A DNA stretch of 64,000 bases from Trichomonas vaginalis G3 (lineage: Eukaryota; Parabasalia; Trichomonadida; Trichomonadidae): positions 27,420,556 to 27,484,555 of the forward strand of contig NC_067205.1 of the NCBI RefSeq assembly GCF_026262505.1, given 5' to 3'. A program made the translations under genes and the position numbers. How positions within the stretch are numbered: position 1 is the stretch's first letter; the number at the start of each line of letters is the position of its first letter. Of this stretch, positions 42,202-52,784 are shown one piece after another. The notes below the pieces were generated by a model that saw nothing but the letters and a program-made list of their open reading frames with translations, was not told where the DNA came from and did not search any database.

Positions 42202-45200
42202 TATAATATAATGAAACAATAAAATCTTAATTATATCCATTATGATTTGAATATTTAGAAGTATAACAAATGATAAAAATATTCATATGAAAATCAATGA
42301 TGTATTCTATGTTTTTTAACTAGAAATGATATCAGTGAAGTCATGTGTCAGATTTTTGTTGACTCGACCTTTAAACTTGAAACGTCTCTTCTATCAAATT
42401 TGTAATACAATTTGACTCTACTGTCATCAAATATTGTTCCATCAATGTCTATATATTCATTTGATGCATATTCATCTTTTATCGGATTTATATGAATTAT
42501 CATTGGATTAGAATTTGTTGTTGTATAAATAACTGAATATTCGCTGTCATGATTTTCACTTCTGCACCAAAAATATATACTATTTCTACTTGCATATCCT
42601 GGTAAAGTGATTTCAAACGTGTAATAGTCTGTACTGTAATTTTCATTGACGGGATATCGAATTGGAAGATAAATTGTTGACTCTGAGTTAATTCTATAGT
42701 AAAATTGAACGCTTTCGCCTGGATTGAAATCGCCTCCGAAACATGAAATATTAACTTTTGTATTACGCTCATACATATCATTACGTTTCGTGATCACAAC
42801 TGCTTTCCTTGTTTGCTTGACTTCAAAATTATAATAAGCTTCAGGCGAAGTTGAATTTGAATCATCAATTGCCATAAACACTAAGTTATATTATTTATTT
42901 GTTGGCGGATATGAAAAATCATATGGAATCTCTTCCAATGTACCTTTGGATGTGAAGTTTAAGATATTATCAAATTCACCATCATTTACTTTCATGAATA
43001 CTTTGACGTAGTCTCCATAATTTCTATCTCTCAGCTTCAAAATGAACTTGACTTTTTCATGATAGAAAAATATATTTTTGTGATTTAATACTGATAATTC
43101 TATCTCTGGTGCTCTCAGATTTTCATATGTGAAAGTGTGTTCAATAGGATATGAATCAACTCCTTCATATGAGCGAAGTACTATTGTAATTTTTTCTGAC
43201 CTTGCAAGAAAATTTTGTCTTTTGTTGGAATTTGATATCTTAGAGTAAGGTTATCGTTGTTGTATTGCTTATACTCTCCAAGGTCATTCCATTCATTTTT
43301 CTCGTCGAACTTATATCTAATATAGGCAGATGTAGGACTCCATCCTTTGAATTCAAAATTAATTGCTTCGCCTATCGAATATTGAGGATCTAAAGGTTCG
43401 TATTCAAAAATTTTTGGTCTAGGATGAATCCATTTCCAATACGATTCTTTATTTGTTGAAATATTTCCACATTCGGCCCACAAATACATATATTTATATC
43501 CATTATAATACGGTGCTGTGAAATTAATTTCAAAATTAAGTGTATAATCTTCGCCCATTTGATAAATTGGAAAATCTGAAAATATATAATTATCAATACT
43601 AACATAAAGGTGAATGTCTTGATTTGGAATCAAATCATATATTATTCCTTTAATTCTAACTAGTTCTCCACAGATAAGTGTACTTGGTATTACATCTTGA
43701 TATGATATTACTTTTTTAAGGGCAACTCTCATGGAATATGAATATTTCTTCGATTTAGCTCCTGATTCATCATAAGCTCTAAATGTACAAGTATGGTATC
43801 CATCTGATCTTGGTGGATAAAGATAAAAATATTGATGACGATTATATCCATTAGATGTGAAATTGAAGAAGAGTTGTGGTTCTTCATTATCTCACTGTAT
43901 TGTGACATTGCATTTTTGATTTTTGTCTTGGTCTCCATAATTCATTGAGACTGTAAACTTCTCATAATAACCTAATGGTTCATATGGCTTTGAAAATGAA
44001 CATTCCAAATATGGTGCCTTTCTGTCATCATATAGGAAATCAAATGTAATGTTTGTTTCAGATCGTGCTCCATATTCATCAATTAAAAATAATGTAACGT
44101 TGTGGTTTCCAACTGTCAATCTATATGCACTCAATGGAATTTGGTTTGTAACTATCAAATTGTTGCCATTGCAATAAATCAATTCATTTAATATATTTTC
44201 ATTGCCATTGTCATATTGATAATACAGATATGTTCTTAAATCATCAGTAATATTAAGGTTCATCTCTATAAAACCATCAATTGAATAAACATCTTCAATA
44301 CCAGTGATTTCATGTAAAATTGGAGGTGTATTAACTTTGATTGTAAAATAGGATGAATATGATTCGCGAGAATTATTTTTTGATCTTGCATATAAAGAAT
44401 AAGAGTAACTTCCAGATATGTTTGGAATTGTTAGTTGAAAAGAAAATGTATTTGAGAGGTAATTATCATCCATTAACACAGTATCATTTATATCCGGATA
44501 ATAATATTTACTGTCAATGTAATAAGAAATTTGTAGTTCGTGTTTCGGAGGAAAATTATATGCAAATGCTTCTATTGTTATTGTTGATCCTGGTGAATAA
44601 AATGGTTGAAATTGAGTTATTATTTTTGTTTCCAAGTAATCTGAGATTTCAATATATAGTCTTTTAATATCTGAATGAATTCCCTGGTCATTAGTTAGAT
44701 AATAATTTATTTCATAACTTCTTTTCACATAAGGATACTTTACATATTGATGAAAGTAAATAGTAGATCCATTAGAGATATAATTATAAATTGGTGTGAA
44801 AAGCTGGTCCCCATAAACTTGATACCATAGTGTTATATTTTGCTCCTTCTTGGGTATTATATAATTTGATATTATATGTGTCATCTTGATAAAAATAATA
44901 CTTTCTAGATGAAAATGGTAAATCTAATCTTGGTCTTTCAGTATTGATTCTTTCGATTTCAAATGTGAAAAATTCTGATGGATTGTAATCATCAAGTAAA
45001 AAGAAAGTTATATTGTGTTTTCCATAATCTACGTACTGAATGTAAACCGTTTTCGTCATGGTTAATTCTCTTCCACCATAATAATCAGTGGGTAAGTTAT
45101 ATTGCCTGCCGTCATCAAACCGATAGTATATATTTGCCCATCGTTCTGCATATCCTGTGAATGTTAACGCAAGTTCAGCATTTCTTGAATATTTTCCTGA

Positions 45201-46159
45201 AGGATCATTTAAAATTTGTAGACGCGGCTTGTCTCCAACATTAATTCTAAAATGAGCAAAGTTTTTCACAACAGCATCTTTTGTGATTGCCCAAACTGTC
45301 AGCCATTTTCCTGTTCTATCATTTGGAAAGTTAAATCGTAGAGTAAATTCAAGAGCAGTGACTTCATCACTCACTGTAAATTCAGATATTTTCTCTAAAT
45401 TATTGCCATCATATATATAATAAAGTTTGATAAATTGACCGTTTTCATAACCATCACAATGTCCTCCGATCTCTACTTCTGATTCTTTTTCGTATGTATC
45501 TAATATATCGGAATCAATTGAAATCTTTGGAGAAATTTTTTCTTCAGGAATAAGAAAGGTCATATAAAATTTTAATGTCTCATCAACATCAATATTAATA
45601 TTGTCCCAACGAATATATATGTCGTGATATTTTACAGAAGAAATCGGATTTAAATTACTGTAGCTAGATGATGAGGCTGTACTATGATAATAATAATTGG
45701 CATTACCATTATTCTCATCATTGAATAGAACTGTCATAGTTTCGTTTGTTGAAGGAGCTGAATACTTGTATCCTTGGAAATTTCCGAACTGTTCTACTTT
45801 TATATAATAATTATCTCCAAAATATGGATTAAAGCGAGTTTGAAGATATATTGTCTTGGAATTAGTTCCATTATTTTGAATCGTGAACTCAATTCGTAAT
45901 TTATCTTCAGTTTCTTGGGTTATAATTGATGATGTGATCAAAATTCCGTTGTAAAAATCGCTTTTATTCGTTTTTCCGCTTATATATCTGGAACTTTGAC
46001 TCCTAATATTCCAAACAGTCTGAAAATATCTTAAAAATACCTTTCCATTGTAAAAAAAGTTGCCGAAGTAATCATCATTTGTAACTGTATATGTGAAATT
46101 ATTGGATAACGCAATTTTCAAGAATAGAAAGAGCATAAAATCTAGAGAAAAATAAAAAT

Positions 46160-46165
46160 TAATGA
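46160..46165 (-). promoter_or_regulatory. Initiator (TCAYWW) of the giant surface-protein gene
   Basis: The coding strand reads TCATTA, matching the Trichomonas initiator, about 26 bases before ATG 46,136. The leader length is within the known range. It supports 46,136 as the original start of the gene. Confidence 0.45.
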
Positions 46166-46258
46166 ATAGTTTACAATTTTTGATTATGGAAATTTTGAAT
46201 TAACTTTTGAAAATGGGTTTTCAATTTAAAAATGAACAAAAAATATAAACTAGGTTAA

Positions 46259-47740
46259 GGAAGTCAATTTGGGAAATTGTTTTCACTTTAGGAGAATATA
46301 ATTTTCAATTTGGAAAATTTAAAAAGTGAGACGCGCAGGATTCGAATTTTTTTAAAAGTTGATTTAAATGAATTTTAGTGTGGAATATAAGGATAATATC
46401 ATATTTAAAATAAGAATATACTAGTTTAGGTGGTATTAATTTTTTCGATAAATTTGAGAGTATGTGCGTTTAGGGCATGAAAAGTGTCAATTCGCTCAGC
46501 GAAAGCTGAGCTAGCTTCGTTCTCGAAAGAATAAGGAAGGAGTGAAGGAGAATGATACAGAAGTTGACACATTCATATCATTTCAACAAATTTTGATCAA
46601 ATTGAAATTCAATAAAATTCAATTCAATTCATATCCTTCAGTCAGTACATTGATATCCTTCTGCATCACAATGATAACTCGGGCATCAATAGTTCTACAA
46701 CTAACTCAGAAAAAACAAGATTATTACTTCCTGCTTACAGCTTTTAAAAAGTTTCGATGATAAAAATCACTCTACTCTCGTTTATCGACATATGGTGATA
46801 GTAGGTAAACATATTCTTATCGATATTAATAAAAATATTTGTACGAAAATCTTATCCAATTAGAGAGTTATTCATAAAGTATATGATAATTATAATTACT
46901 TTATCTTTGTTTTATCTTTGAATAAACAATTTAATTTAAATTGCATAATATTTTTTGGTTGAAAGACAGGAAACTTAGTTGAGTTTGTATTATTTTTATC
47001 GTTTAATTCATCGTATCAGTGAGTGATCCAGATATTTAAGATTTTTAGAAAAAAAATTATTAATTTGATGAACAAATTTTAATCAAAATAGCAAAAATCT
47101 ATTTGATAGCTGTAAACAAACAATAATTTTTATTTCAAGCAAAATCACTTATTTTCATCTAAACGTATAAAATTGTCAATTTTATGAAAATAAATTGAAA
47201 ATCTCATGAAATGTAAAGGAGAGTAATATTTTTCAATTTTCTTTTTTTCTTTGTCTCAAATATTTTCTGTTGGGAATTTTCTTGTTATCAAAAAATAATT
47301 TTAATATTTGTTTATTTCATTACATACAATAAAATTTTAAAAACTCTATTTCTTCTCAAGAAAATTTTTTCCTTCATATGAAGAAACATTTTGTTCTCCA
47401 TTTGATACTGAGTCTAAATCTCGATTTTTGAATTTTCTTCTTTCCAAATTTCTTTTTTCCAAATTAGAAGTTTAATTCAAATTTTCAATAGTTTATATAT
47501 TTTCTCAAACCGTCTCAGATTTTCTCACTTTTTAGGGATTTTCTCTCAAAATATACAAAAATAGTAATATCAATACATGTGTCTAATATACTTTAAAACC
47601 ATCGTGACAAAATTCAAAAACGAAAAGTTCTTCTCTCCAAATTTTTTTCAAAATCAAAAAAATGAGATAAAAAAGTACGTTTGGAAAATTCATTTTTAGC
47701 ATTTTAGGAATTTTCTCACTTTTCTTCCAAATTGACATCC
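46259..47740. mobile_element. Non-autonomous TTAA-flanked element (1.5 kb)
   Basis: GGAAGTCAATTTGG at 46,259-46,272 matches, with one change, the reverse complement of the right end (GGATGTCAATTTGG, 47,727-47,740). Both ends are bordered by TTAA (46,255-46,258 and 47,741-47,744). No transposase frame is present. TTAA borders suggest it was moved by a Kolobok- or piggyBac-type enzyme. It sits just upstream of the giant surface gene, beyond its presumed initiator. Confidence 0.65.
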
Positions 47741-47744
47741 TTAA

Positions 47745-48337
47745 CTAGGTGAGTTACAAGCAGAGCTGCTTTCTATAAGTATTTCATTCATAAATCCGCC
47801 GAGACCAGCCACAAATTAATTTCTCGAACATTCATCATTGGGATGTTTTGATGATGTTTTGATCATCCGTTATCTGTGAAATTTTATGAAGAATTATATG
47901 GAAATAATTGAAAGCTTTACAAAAAATGCAGATAAAAATTTAACAAACGTTGAAGGGCAAATCCCAAGTAACGATAACGTACTTCTTTAGGAGGTTGTAT
48001 CTAGTTCAAATTGTATAAAAAATAGGCAAATTCCAAAATGAAGATTTTAATTATTATGTTAAAGCGTGTTTTTCCTACTATTCTCATTTTTATTTCCGTA
48101 AGGATTAAACATTTTCAAGGATATATCTAAATTAACTGTGTTTTCAAAAATGTTTTTAAAATCGTGGTTCTGTATAATATTGTCCGAATTACTAAGTCTG
48201 GATTCTGATTTTGTAATTTACATATACCAAATTTGGCCATCTTTATAATACAAATTTGGCCAAATGTAATTTATCAAAGCATCAGTAAAAAAGTGACGTT
48301 TTTTCAGTAAACTACATTTATTTTCCCTTTTCCTTAA
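47745..48337. other. Intergenic stretch, nothing recognised
   Basis: AT-rich spacer between the TTAA-flanked element and family member 4. No coding or repeat signal is seen. Confidence 0.45.
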
Positions 48338-48373
48338 TTGAATCGAACATTCATACGGAACCAGACATATGTT

Positions 48374-48994
48374 ATGCATGGAGACATCATCCAGCATCTT
48401 GGGTATGATGTAACTAAATATGTTGACAAGTATTGGCTCAAGATTTTTCACCAAAATTCACGTGTTTGCTTTTTCGCAAACAAAATTGAAGCTAATTACT
48501 CTGTTAACAACGATTGCTATTCTATTTTGCGTGAAATTGACTCTCGATTTAAAATTAATGAAAAATATACATTGTTGCTTGAATATCCCCAAATTATGCA
48601 CTCCATTCGATGGACCCAAACATCGAATTTCTTTTATATCGCAAATGAAAGTCAAAACTTCGAATTAATTTCTAAGACTGCTGGAAACTGGAGTAGGTTT
48701 AAAGGCTTGCACTCATATCCTGCTAATTATGAATATTCGTTATATATTGGAGACTCTAATGGCAAAAACTGGTTCTATACCATTGGAGCTATCTATAATG
48801 AATTTGATGGCGTAATGCCTGGTAATGAGAACGAAATTTGGATTCAATATGTAGATTTGTGGTTGGAGATTGATAATCTTGACAAAATAAACTTGCTTCC
48901 TAAAATATTTAAAAAATGTTCATGTCAATGTCGAGTCAGCTCCTTTTATTCTTTTGCATACTATTACATTTTAATATTGTTTTATGACCAGTAA
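48374..48994 (+). CDS. Unrecognised ~220-aa family, member 4
   Basis: Fourth copy of the family at 27.8-30.3 kb, same length from ATG 48,374. It is closest to member 2 in the N-terminal half (MHGDII.HLGY, YVDKYWLKIFHQNSRVCFFANK) and carries the C.CQCR pattern and a hydrophobic YYYILILFYDQ end. Upstream of the ATG the frame again reads IRNQTYV and begins right after an in-frame TAA. It stands alone, about 18 kb from the tandem copies. Function unknown. Confidence 0.7.
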   Translation: MHGDIIQHLGYDVTKYVDKYWLKIFHQNSRVCFFANKIEANYSVNNDCYSILREIDSRFKINEKYTLLLEYPQIMHSIRWTQTSNFFYIANESQNFELISKTAGNWSRFKGLHSYPANYEYSLYIGDSNGKNWFYTIGAIYNEFDGVMPGNENEIWIQYVDLWLEIDNLDKINLLPKIFKKCSCQCRVSSFYSFAYYYILILFYDQ

Positions 48995-49218
48995 AAGCAT
49001 AACATAAATATCCAAATTTTATACCTATTTGATTGATAATAACGTATGAAATCCATTTGATATAGTATAAATCCATGAGATATTCTTTGTGTAACTAAAT
49101 TGAAGATGAAATAAAAAAAATCTTCAATTATTGATATGATAATGCGTAAAAACCTAATTAATACTAAAAATATGTGAAACAGAATAGGAATCCTTATTAC
49201 AATCTTTTAATTTTTTCA

Positions 49219-52200
49219 ATGTTTTTTATCTTTTATACGATCATCGGAAGAGATGCTCTCTTACTTTCGAATGGAAATGTCATTTCGAAAAATATGAGAG
49301 TTTCGCTATCTGATGATCCAAACAGTTGGTATTTCATGCGAATAAAAGATAAGAAACAAATTCCGGAACTCGAGAAAAAGTTAAATACCGAAATTAATAC
49401 GGCAGAACTATTATCACCTAGATGGATAGCGATTCATCTTAATGAAAATCAAGTCAATACTGTTCAAAATGAGAAATTAGGAAAATTTTTTCCAGTTAGA
49501 TCAATAGACAAAGTAGATAAAGACTTCAAATACGAAAAAGGTCTGAATACATATTACGTTTATGCAACAGAAACATTCAACGGCACATCAAATTCGAAAA
49601 TAACGAAATTATATAAAAATAATTTTATAGTTGAAACATCGAATGTCAAAGAATTAGTTAATTCACCAGATGTTTTATTCGTTACAGAGCAACCTGCCAT
49701 TCAATTCATGAACAGATGGTCACATAGTTATTTACAAACAAGAGACAGAAGAGTTTACTACAACAAATACGCAGAAGGCCGTAGAATAGAAGGTCTTGAT
49801 GGCAGAAATACCATTGTTACACTTATAGATACAGGTGTTAACTCAAATCATTTATTTTTCAAAGACAAAAACCGAACATTTCCTTACAACAAAACAGATT
49901 TAGAACACAGAAAGATAGTTAGATACGATTCCACTATTGATTCCGTTGATTACTTGAACGGACATGGCACACACATTGCAGGAATCATTGCTGGATATGC
50001 AGAAGACGAAGACTCAGGTTTAAACCTTTACAGAGGCGGTGCTTACAAATCGAAATTGTTTGTTGTTGATATAAACAAAGATTCAAGTGCTAAAGAAGTC
50101 CTAATTCCTCTTAATTTAATTTTTTCTGCCGCAAACGAATCAAAGAAATTAAAATCTCATATCACTAGTTGCAGTTGGGGATCTAAAGATTCTAACAATG
50201 AATTAACATGGATAATGGATCAACTCAGTTACGAAATGGAAGATATCCTTTATGTTTTCGCAGCCGGAAATGAAGGGAAATTCAGAAAAGTTGGTTCTCC
50301 GGCTGATTCTAAGAATGTTCTAACTGTTGGATCGGCAAATCCTCATGCAGCAATTACAACAGAATCAGAAAGATATACTTTCATTAAATTGAAAGATCAA
50401 AACATTGAGTCTGTTTCTTCAAATTTGTTTAATTTCATGAAAAAAGTGACAAATTTGAAATCATATGAGAATATTTCAATGACAAATGATACTGATAATG
50501 CTTCAGGAAAAGTATTTTTAATGAAAGAGAAATCAGATAAAAAGTACACAGCTAAAGGTCGAGGAAAAATAACACATGACAGAAAAATTGATCCAGAACT
50601 TGATTATATTAAAGATACTGATTATATCATACGATATATTGAAGATGCAACAGTTCCAGACAAGAATGATGAATTTTATGATCTTGTAACTAATATTAAT
50701 TCAAAACGAGGCCGCAAAATGAGAATAAAGAAATATTTGGATTTATTAGAAGAAGAAGATGAAGAAGAAAAATATATTCAACACTCTACAAAAAGTGACG
50801 TTCCAATTCCTAATGATGTATTAGCTGTTGTTACTGATAATCCTAATTATAAATCTGATAAATATCCTGTTCTTTTGGTTACTGATGCTGATCTTGAAAA
50901 ATTAATATCGAATATGAATGAAAACATTTCATTAAGATTTGAATATGAAGATAACAAAGGAACTGAATTGTCTCCATTCACAACATTTGGTCCTTCACCT
51001 AAAGGAACAATTAAACCAGATGTTTATGGTATTGGTGAAAGAGTAATTTCAGCGGGAACAGCAGATGAAACGTCATTAAAACAAATGACTGGAACTTCAA
51101 TGGCTGCTCCAACAATTTCGGCACTTTTGGCTTTAGTTCAACAGTATTTAATTGAAGATGGATGGGAAGATCATTACTCAGCCTTGTATAGGGCTTTCGC
51201 TTTGCAGACTAGTGGAAAAGGTCTTGAAAACGTTCTTCATAAAGGTTTGAGATATTTCACAGAAGAAATCGGAGAAAATGAAAATTTAAAGTTCAATGTA
51301 ACTGTTGAAAAACCAGGAAGATTCGATTTAGCAGTTGCATGGAATGATCCAGGAATAATGCCAATATCAAAGAATGCTCCTTATTTTTTCGCTGATTTGG
51401 ATGTGATCCTTGAAACTCCTGCAGGAAAGAAAATATATCCTTATCAATTAAATGATAGTTTTACAGTTGGAACAATGGAAAGAATCGCATTAAACTTGAC
51501 AAATCCAGGAGTAATAACTATAAATATTATGACACATAAGTTCGTGTCATCAAAGATTAAAAAGATCAAATTCGCGGTTGTTATAAATGGTGAATTCAAT
51601 AAAACTGATTATGTCAAAAATCCAAAGAAACCAATCATCGAAAAAGTACCAATTCCTGTTTGTCCAAGTCATTATACTTCACCTTTATGTAACAACAAAA
51701 TTAATGATCTTAAACTTGATCAAACTTTTGTTACTAATATAACTGATCAACATTATTATTTCATGGTAAATTTGACAGAAAATGATGTCACCAAAAAATA
51801 TCTGAAAATTGATGTCAAAGTTAATCTAAGAATTGTGTTTAGTGATGTATATTATCACCTTTCTTTTAGCAAGGAACATTCATATAAAATGAATCAAAAC
51901 AATGATTACTTCGTTATCACAAACCAAAGAAACTTTTCTGTAACAGTGAAAGTGAAAGATTTCAAAGAAAAAGTTGTTTATTTCTCATTATATGAAGATA
52001 TGTCATCGGCTGGAAATGCAACAATTAAAGTGTCGCAAATGTCTATTCCTGGTGAATTTGACTTTGATGATTGGATTCATATTCCTGGTATATATATTCC
52101 AAAGAACTTTTATGTTTTGATCTTAGTTTTGTCAGCTACTTTCTTCGTTTTGATATTCACATACGCCATTTACGAGAAACTTGTGGCATATCCTAGAAAT

Positions 52201-52257
52201 GAGCCAGAAGCAATCAGAACAAGAAATAGAAATGATAATATACAAATTGATGTTTGA
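49219..52257 (+). CDS. Membrane-anchored subtilisin-like serine protease (S8)
   Basis: 1,012 aa from ATG 49,219; upstream codons (from 49,174) have no ATG. The N terminus is a short hydrophobic signal (MFFIFYTIIG). The catalytic residues are all present, numbered from this ATG: Asp204 (TLIDTGVN), His249 (GHGTHIAG), oxyanion Asn351 (FAAGNEG) and Ser627 (GTSMAAP). The ~275 residues between Asn and Ser include an insert with a highly charged stretch (LLEEEDEEEKY). A beta-rich P-domain-like region follows, then one membrane span near the end (FYVLILVLSATFFVLIFTYAI) and a ~30-residue cytoplasmic tail. It is a type I cell-surface protease like other trichomonad subtilisins, which process surface or host proteins. 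It looks whole. Confidence 0.9.
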   Translation: MFFIFYTIIGRDALLLSNGNVISKNMRVSLSDDPNSWYFMRIKDKKQIPELEKKLNTEINTAELLSPRWIAIHLNENQVNTVQNEKLGKFFPVRSIDKVDKDFKYEKGLNTYYVYATETFNGTSNSKITKLYKNNFIVETSNVKELVNSPDVLFVTEQPAIQFMNRWSHSYLQTRDRRVYYNKYAEGRRIEGLDGRNTIVTLIDTGVNSNHLFFKDKNRTFPYNKTDLEHRKIVRYDSTIDSVDYLNGHGTHIAGIIAGYAEDEDSGLNLYRGGAYKSKLFVVDINKDSSAKEVLIPLNLIFSAANESKKLKSHITSCSWGSKDSNNELTWIMDQLSYEMEDILYVFAAGNEGKFRKVGSPADSKNVLTVGSANPHAAITTESERYTFIKLKDQNIESVSSNLFNFMKKVTNLKSYENISMTNDTDNASGKVFLMKEKSDKKYTAKGRGKITHDRKIDPELDYIKDTDYIIRYIEDATVPDKNDEFYDLVTNINSKRGRKMRIKKYLDLLEEEDEEEKYIQHSTKSDVPIPNDVLAVVTDNPNYKSDKYPVLLVTDADLEKLISNMNENISLRFEYEDNKGTELSPFTTFGPSPKGTIKPDVYGIGERVISAGTADETSLKQMTGTSMAAPTISALLALVQQYLIEDGWEDHYSALYRAFALQTSGKGLENVLHKGLRYFTEEIGENENLKFNVTVEKPGRFDLAVAWNDPGIMPISKNAPYFFADLDVILETPAGKKIYPYQLNDSFTVGTMERIALNLTNPGVITINIMTHKFVSSKIKKIKFAVVINGEFNKTDYVKNPKKPIIEKVPIPVCPSHYTSPLCNNKINDLKLDQTFVTNITDQHYYFMVNLTENDVTKKYLKIDVKVNLRIVFSDVYYHLSFSKEHSYKMNQNNDYFVITNQRNFSVTVKVKDFKEKVVYFSLYEDMSSAGNATIKVSQMSIPGEFDFDDWIHIPGIYIPKNFYVLILVLSATFFVLIFTYAIYEKLVAYPRNEPEAIRTRNRNDNIQIDV

Positions 52258-52784
52258 AATTAAAAATTTTAAATTTTTTATTACATTTTTTTAACAATCC
52301 AATATTTTATTCTAATCATTGCAGAATTTTCCACATGCAAAAAATAATATAAAGCAAGATCGCAACGATCAATTAAGAGATTCGCCGAATTATTAATTTC
52401 ATTATCGCAAAAAAAAATTTATGAGGACAATATAATGGAAATGCTCAAACCCAGATTGCACAGCTATAATTTTCTGCTATTTTATCAAATGGCGGATATT
52501 GAAAGTGTGATCCATAATAATCGTCACGATCTAATATTTTAATTGAAAAAATAATTGAGAGCCAATTGAGAGATTGGAAATTCCAATATCGCAATATTTC
52601 CAATTGCGACGGTTTTTCCAATCGGGCGGTTTTTCCAATTACGACGGTTTTTCCAATTAATTGGAAATTCCAAATAAGTGGGTATATTTATAAATCCCCT
52701 GCTATTTATAAATAGGTCTATTTTACTTATAAGTTACCACAGAACACACCACGCTCGGCTACACTAATATTCTCATACCCAAAC
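52258..52784. other. Intergenic stretch with short tandem repeats
   Basis: From about 52,600 to 52,660 the step CGACGGTTTTTCCAATT, or a close variant, occurs three times in tandem every ~19 bases. AATTGGAAATTCC palindromic steps lie on both sides. The last 100 bases before ATG 52,785 hold TATTTATAA repeats and a weak initiator-like TCATAC. Confidence 0.6.

Larger units (their letters stand above)
38682..42370. mobile_element. Kolobok-like DNA transposon with TTAA target duplication
   Basis: Element of 3,689 bp flanked by TTAA at 38,678-38,681 and 42,371-42,374. The inverted ends match at 13 of 16 positions: AGGCCGCCTCAACAAA on the left and AGGTCGAGTCAACAAA (reverse complement) on the right. 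A second shared block, TGACTTCACT, lies a little further in on both sides. TTAA targets are characteristic of the Kolobok and piggyBac superfamilies, and the transposase inside resembles Kolobok. Host sequence on both sides joins in frame when the element and one TTAA are left out, so the ends are certain to the base. Inside are a 112-bp tandem duplication and a second inverted-repeat element (41,091-42,201). Confidence 0.85.
32121..46136 (-). pseudogene. Giant surface protein gene, split by a Kolobok-like transposon
   Basis: The ancestral gene runs from ATG 46,136 to the stop at 32,121. Leaving out 38,682-42,370 and one TTAA gives 10,323 nt (~3,440 codons). It starts with a signal peptide (MLFLFLKIALS). 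A ~200-residue N-terminal domain and many ~90-100-residue beta-sandwich-like repeats follow, alternating two types: one with a DDS...YY+FD and GKH.I..Y..DE.G..S core, and one with FSG.V.D.DVGD.V.. and F.Y.....P...G. Near the end is one membrane span (ILWPIIAAAILIITITAILIF) and a cytoplasmic tail with NPLY and DPFHADF. The layout suggests an adhesin-like receptor. Other damage: a frame change near 44,784-44,884, TGA at 43,892, a second frame change near 43,190, TAA at 42,891 and TGA at 34,851. The two frame changes cancel. An initiator lies at 46,160-46,165. Not expressed full length. Confidence 0.8.

Noticed and set aside
34851-43894. TGA read as a sense codon, suggested by two in-frame TGA codons in the giant gene
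   Set aside because: Other genes here end in TGA at natural C termini, the same gene also has an in-frame TAA and frame changes, and trichomonads use the standard code. Pseudogene decay explains it.
46542-46760. 72-codon frame on the plus strand
   Set aside because: It lies within the TTAA-flanked non-autonomous element and has no recognisable protein feature.
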